From Spirochaetales bacterium (GTDB lineage Bacteria; Spirochaetota; Spirochaetia; DSM-27196; SLAA01), in NCBI GenBank assembly GCA_007126415.1, contig SLBH01000341.1:1-7877 (forward strand): a stretch of 7,877 nt of DNA, written 5' to 3'. A program made the translations under genes and the position numbers. Below the pieces are notes generated by a model. It did no database searches, had not been told where the DNA came from, and saw nothing but the letters and a program-made list of their open reading frames with translations. Positions 5,715 through 7,877 of this stretch are shown here, piece by piece. Position 1 is the first letter of the stretch. Every line of letters starts with the position of its first letter.

Positions 5715-6869
5715 CTACAACGCCTGTTGCAGGACCTCCGCGAGTTCTTCCTGCTTGAGCTGCACCGGGTTGCCTTGCATACTGCTCGCGCGCAGACCCT
5801 TCTCTACCGCTTCCGGAATCAATGCGTCGGTCAACCCGAGTGCACCGAGCGTGGGGATACTGAACTCCTCTACGATCTCAGCGACCCAGTTCACGAGATC
5901 GTCCGGCTGCGCCTCGGAGCGCCCGGTCAAGAGCTGCGCGGCCTGGCGATACTTCATCAACGCCTCGCTTTCGGAAGCGCGTGCGCGTAATGCCGCGAGG
6001 TTCACACGCGTCACCGGGGCGAGCATCCGAGCGCACAAGGCACCGTGCGGAGCCGAAACCAACCCGCCGAGCGGCCCGGCGAGCCCGTGGACTGCACCGA
6101 GCTTGGCGTTCGCGAGCCCAAGTCCGCTCATCAGGGCGGCGAGCGCCATATCCTCGCGCGCCGCCGTGTCGCTCGGGTCGTGGTAGGCAGTCCGAAGACT
6201 GCGCCCAACGCGCACCAGCCCCTCTCTGCAGATGCCGTCGGTAAGCGGATTCGCCTTTGCCCCGACGTAGGACTCGATCAACTGCGTACAGGCATCAAGA
6301 CCGGCCGTGGCGGTTACGAACGGCGGACAGAACGCGCTGAGCTCCGGATCAACCACCGCATAGCTCGGTAGCAACAGGGGGCTCCGCATACTCACCTTTA
6401 CCCGCTGCTCCGGCACGCCGATCACCGCGTTGCGGGTGACCTCGGCACCGGTTCCCGCCGTCGTCGGCACTGCGCAGAACTGTACCGGGCGCTCGGTGAT
6501 CGGTCGCCCCTCGCCCACCACCTCGAGGTACTCGGTCAGCTCACCGGTGTTGGTAAGAAGCGCGGCTACCACCTTACCGAGATCCATGACACTCCCACCG
6601 CCGATCGCGACAACGAGCTGTGGATTGTGCAGGCGAGCAGCTTCAAGCGCTTCGCCGATTATCGGTATATCGGGCTCGCCGCTGACGGATTGCCGGCGCA
6701 GATCGTGGCCGGCTTCCTGCAGGCCTGCGGCAACCGCCGCGTAGTCCGGCCCGCTCCTGCCGGTGATGAGAAACACGCGCTCTCCGGCCGCTCGCGCGAT
6801 CTCGCGGATTCTCTCTCGCGAGCCCGGCCCGAACAAGATTCGCCCGGCAGTTGCAAACTCAAACTGCAT
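5715..6869 (-). CDS. Iron-type (group III) alcohol dehydrogenase family protein (384 aa)
   Basis: NAD(P)-dependent oxidoreductase of the Fe-ADH superfamily, cytoplasmic, interconverting an alcohol and a carbonyl; the substrate is unknown. Family marks are FATAGRILFGPGS (5-17), the nucleotide-binding GGGSVMDLGK (90-99), PTTAGTGAEVT (135-145), GLDACTQLIESYV (190-202) and the VHG...PHG block (260-276). The length is normal for the family. By alignment to the classic ligands (Asp, His, His, His), D192, H261 and H275 are kept but the second ligand is Q196, and the nearby catalytic-region His is G265. The frame is open to 7067, but the ATG at 6869 starts the conserved N-terminus; the extension is Arg/Ser-rich and overlaps the 64-aa gene in another frame. 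GGGA lies nine bases upstream, a weak SD. It follows the 64-aa gene by 82 bases and precedes the 98-aa gene. Confidence 0.9.
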   Translation of the reverse strand: MQFEFATAGRILFGPGSRERIREIARAAGERVFLITGRSGPDYAAVAAGLQEAGHDLRRQSVSGEPDIPIIGEALEAARLHNPQLVVAIGGGSVMDLGKVVAALLTNTGELTEYLEVVGEGRPITERPVQFCAVPTTAGTGAEVTRNAVIGVPEQRVKVSMRSPLLLPSYAVVDPELSAFCPPFVTATAGLDACTQLIESYVGAKANPLTDGICREGLVRVGRSLRTAYHDPSDTAAREDMALAALMSGLGLANAKLGAVHGLAGPLGGLVSAPHGALCARMLAPVTRVNLAALRARASESEALMKYRQAAQLLTGRSEAQPDDLVNWVAEIVEEFSIPTLGALGLTDALIPEAVEKGLRASSMQGNPVQLKQEELAEVLQQAL

Positions 6870-6951
6870 ATTCACGTTCCCAGTGGAAGAATGTTGTAGC
6901 GCCCACGAGCCGCCTGCCCCCTCTCCAAACGACGGAGGCTTCGCGGCCGAT

Positions 6952-7146
6952 CTATCGCTTCGACTGCAGGAAGCGGTCCACCACCTCGTCTCTAATGTAT
7001 CCGAGCTCGATCGCGATCTCGCCGAACAAACGATCCGGCTCCTGCTCCTGCTTGGCAAGGACTTCATCGCGCTGTTCCGCCGACATCGCGCCGATCTTCA
7101 CGAGGAACTCACCGATACGCTCGTGAGACGTGCTTTTCTCAGACAT
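6952..7146 (-). CDS. Small stand-alone MshEN-like protein, candidate c-di-GMP binder (64 aa)
   Basis: A 64-aa soluble protein made of two similar helical motifs. Residues 10-33 (RIGEFLVKIGAMSAEQRDEV...Q33) match the 24-residue MshEN consensus RLGxxLLxxGLLxxxxLxxxLxxQ at most positions, including the leading Arg, both Gly and the final Gln; R26 replaces a Leu. After five residues a second copy starts (RLFGEIAIELGYI, 39-51), with one extra residue between RL and G and Lys in place of the last Gln. MshEN motif pairs bind cyclic di-GMP at the N-terminus of type II secretion and type IV pilus ATPases; here the pair stands alone with no ATPase attached. The ATG at 7146 has AAGGAG nine bases upstream and a good promoter. 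A non-binding protein of the same fold is possible. Confidence 0.85.
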   Translation of the reverse strand: MSEKSTSHERIGEFLVKIGAMSAEQRDEVLAKQEQEPDRLFGEIAIELGYIRDEVVDRFLQSKR

Positions 7147-7154
7147 TTTGATAC

Positions 7155-7182
7155 ACTCCTTGCGTGGAGTACGAACTACTCC
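7155..7182. repeat. Inverted repeat at the 64-aa gene's transcription start, overlapping pairing with its SD
   Basis: GGAGTA (7166-7171) and TACTCC (7177-7182) form a perfect 6-bp inverted repeat with a 5-base centre. A further ACTCC (7155-7159) is the complement of GGAGT on the minus strand and includes part of the AAGGAG SD (7156-7161). On the minus strand the middle TACTCC can pair with the upstream GGAGTA or with the SD. The first pairing lies about -6 to +11 relative to the predicted start, a typical operator position. Confidence 0.5.
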
Positions 7183-7183
7183 A

Positions 7184-7214
7184 ATTGTACCACCGGGGCA
7201 CAGTAGAGGGTCAA
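7184..7214 (-). promoter_or_regulatory. Promoter of the 64-aa / dehydrogenase gene group
   Basis: On the minus strand TTGACC (7214-7209, 5 of 6) and TACAAT (7189-7184, 5 of 6) are separated by a long 19-bp spacer, offset by an extended -10 (TGG before TACAAT). The start would fall near 7177, giving a leader of about 30 bases. Confidence 0.5.
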
Positions 7215-7251
7215 GTCTCCGCGTTCACGCCTTACCCCACTCCCCAACCCA

Positions 7252-7280
7252 TTGCAATCACGGTATCCACATCCTATACT
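7252..7280 (+). promoter_or_regulatory. Promoter of zwf
   Basis: TTGCAA (7252-7257, 4 of 6), a 17-bp spacer and TATACT (7275-7280, 5 of 6, the same -10 as the DeoR gene). Transcription would begin near 7287, giving a leader of about 54 bases. Confidence 0.5.
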
Positions 7281-7340
7281 CGAAGAAAACGCCGTGCCCA
7301 CCCAATGAGGAACCCACAGCAGATAAGGAGCCCCACGCCC

Positions 7341-7877
7341 ATGAAGCAACCGACAGCAGCCCCGAGCGAACCGCACCTCTTCGTTATACTCGGCGTCACC
7401 GGTGACCTGGCCGAACGCAAGCTTCTGCCTGCCTTCTATCACGTCACTCGTCAGCACGGCTGTGAGGGAGATTCCTTCCTGTTAGGTGTAGGACGGCGAA
7501 CGTGGTCGGACGGCGAGTTTCGCGAACGCACAAAGCTGGCGCTGGCACGCTCCGGGATCCGGGGCGAGGAGCTTGAGGAGTGGTGCGACGACCACGTGTT
7601 CTTCCACGGCGTTGAGAACTACGACGCGCCGGGCGGTTTCAAATCGTTACGCGAGCGCATCGAGAGCATCGAGCACGACTGTGGCCTTCCGCAGAACCGA
7701 ATCTACTATCTCGCCCTCCCCCCGGAAGCCTTCTCCACCACGGTGACCGGACTCGGCGAAAGCGGCCTCGCGCACGGAAACGGATGGTCGCGCCTGGTAA
7801 TCGAGAAACCGTTTGGGCGCGATCTCGACACCGCGCAAGCGCTCGACGCGACGATTCACCGCTACTTCTCGGAGGAG
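7341..7877 (+). CDS. zwf: Glucose-6-phosphate dehydrogenase, N-terminal part (cut by the window edge)
   Basis: First enzyme of the oxidative pentose phosphate and Entner-Doudoroff routes: oxidises glucose 6-phosphate to 6-phosphogluconolactone with NADP+ or NAD+. The first 179 residues of about 490 are present with no stop. The Rossmann motif is LGVTGDLAERKLLPAFY (17-33), where families usually have GATGDLA or GASGDLA, so V19 is a mild variant. YYLALPPEAF (122-131) and the substrate-site EKPFGRDL (155-162, with K156 the conserved Lys) are typical. The ATG at 7341 is supported by AAGGAG at 7325-7330, ten bases upstream, and by a promoter at 7252-7280. It is divergent from the 64-aa gene across 194 bases. 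The RHxxxK-type active-site helix and the C-terminal domain lie outside the window. Confidence 0.95.
   Translation, partial: MKQPTAAPSEPHLFVILGVTGDLAERKLLPAFYHVTRQHGCEGDSFLLGVGRRTWSDGEFRERTKLALARSGIRGEELEEWCDDHVFFHGVENYDAPGGFKSLRERIESIEHDCGLPQNRIYYLALPPEAFSTTVTGLGESGLAHGNGWSRLVIEKPFGRDLDTAQALDATIHRYFSEE

Noticed and set aside
6870..7067. N-terminal extension of the alcohol dehydrogenase frame by 66 residues
   Set aside because: The extension is Arg/Ser-rich, unlike the family, lacks an SD and overlaps the better supported 64-aa gene in another frame.

Overview
This is a bacterial window of moderately high GC, densely packed with genes. It fits a Gram-negative organism: there is a periplasmic solute-binding protein with a Sec signal peptide, and Shine-Dalgarno sequences and sigma70-type promoters are readable. 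A spirochaete is a reasonable guess from the general style of the TctC-like and 64-aa proteins, but nothing in the window proves it. I see no rRNA, tRNA, CRISPR array, insertion sequence or phage gene.

Left half (about 107-4278, all minus strand): a tripartite tricarboxylate transporter (TTT) operon, transcribed right to left as tctC-like binding protein, tctB-like small permease subunit, tctA-like large permease subunit, then an MBL-fold metallohydrolase. The last two junctions are ATGA overlaps, so the hydrolase looks translationally coupled to the transporter. The TctB-like subunit is much larger than usual. The first ~100 bases may hold the end of another gene, but this cannot be settled.

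Centre (4279-5312): a 251-bp divergent intergenic region separates tctC from a plus-strand DeoR-family regulator. It holds two plausible promoters, three ATTGCT copies around the tctC -35 and a tandem 10-bp repeat next to the regulator's -35. The regulator starts with GTG only 7 bases after its -10 box and has no visible SD, so its mRNA may be leaderless. The simplest reading is a DeoR repressor controlling a divergent uptake operon for an organic or sugar acid. The imported compound, or a lactone or ester of it, might be processed by the MBL hydrolase.

Right half (5351-7146, minus strand): three co-directional genes, in transcription order a 64-aa protein that looks like a stand-alone MshEN (c-di-GMP-binding) motif pair, an iron-type alcohol dehydrogenase with an altered metal-ligand set, and a 98-aa CxxC protein with a MIP18/DUF59-like layout. 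A divergent promoter region (7147-7340) separates them from zwf (glucose-6-phosphate dehydrogenase), which runs off the right edge with 179 codons visible. The two halves converge at 5313-5350, where no convincing rho-independent terminator is visible.
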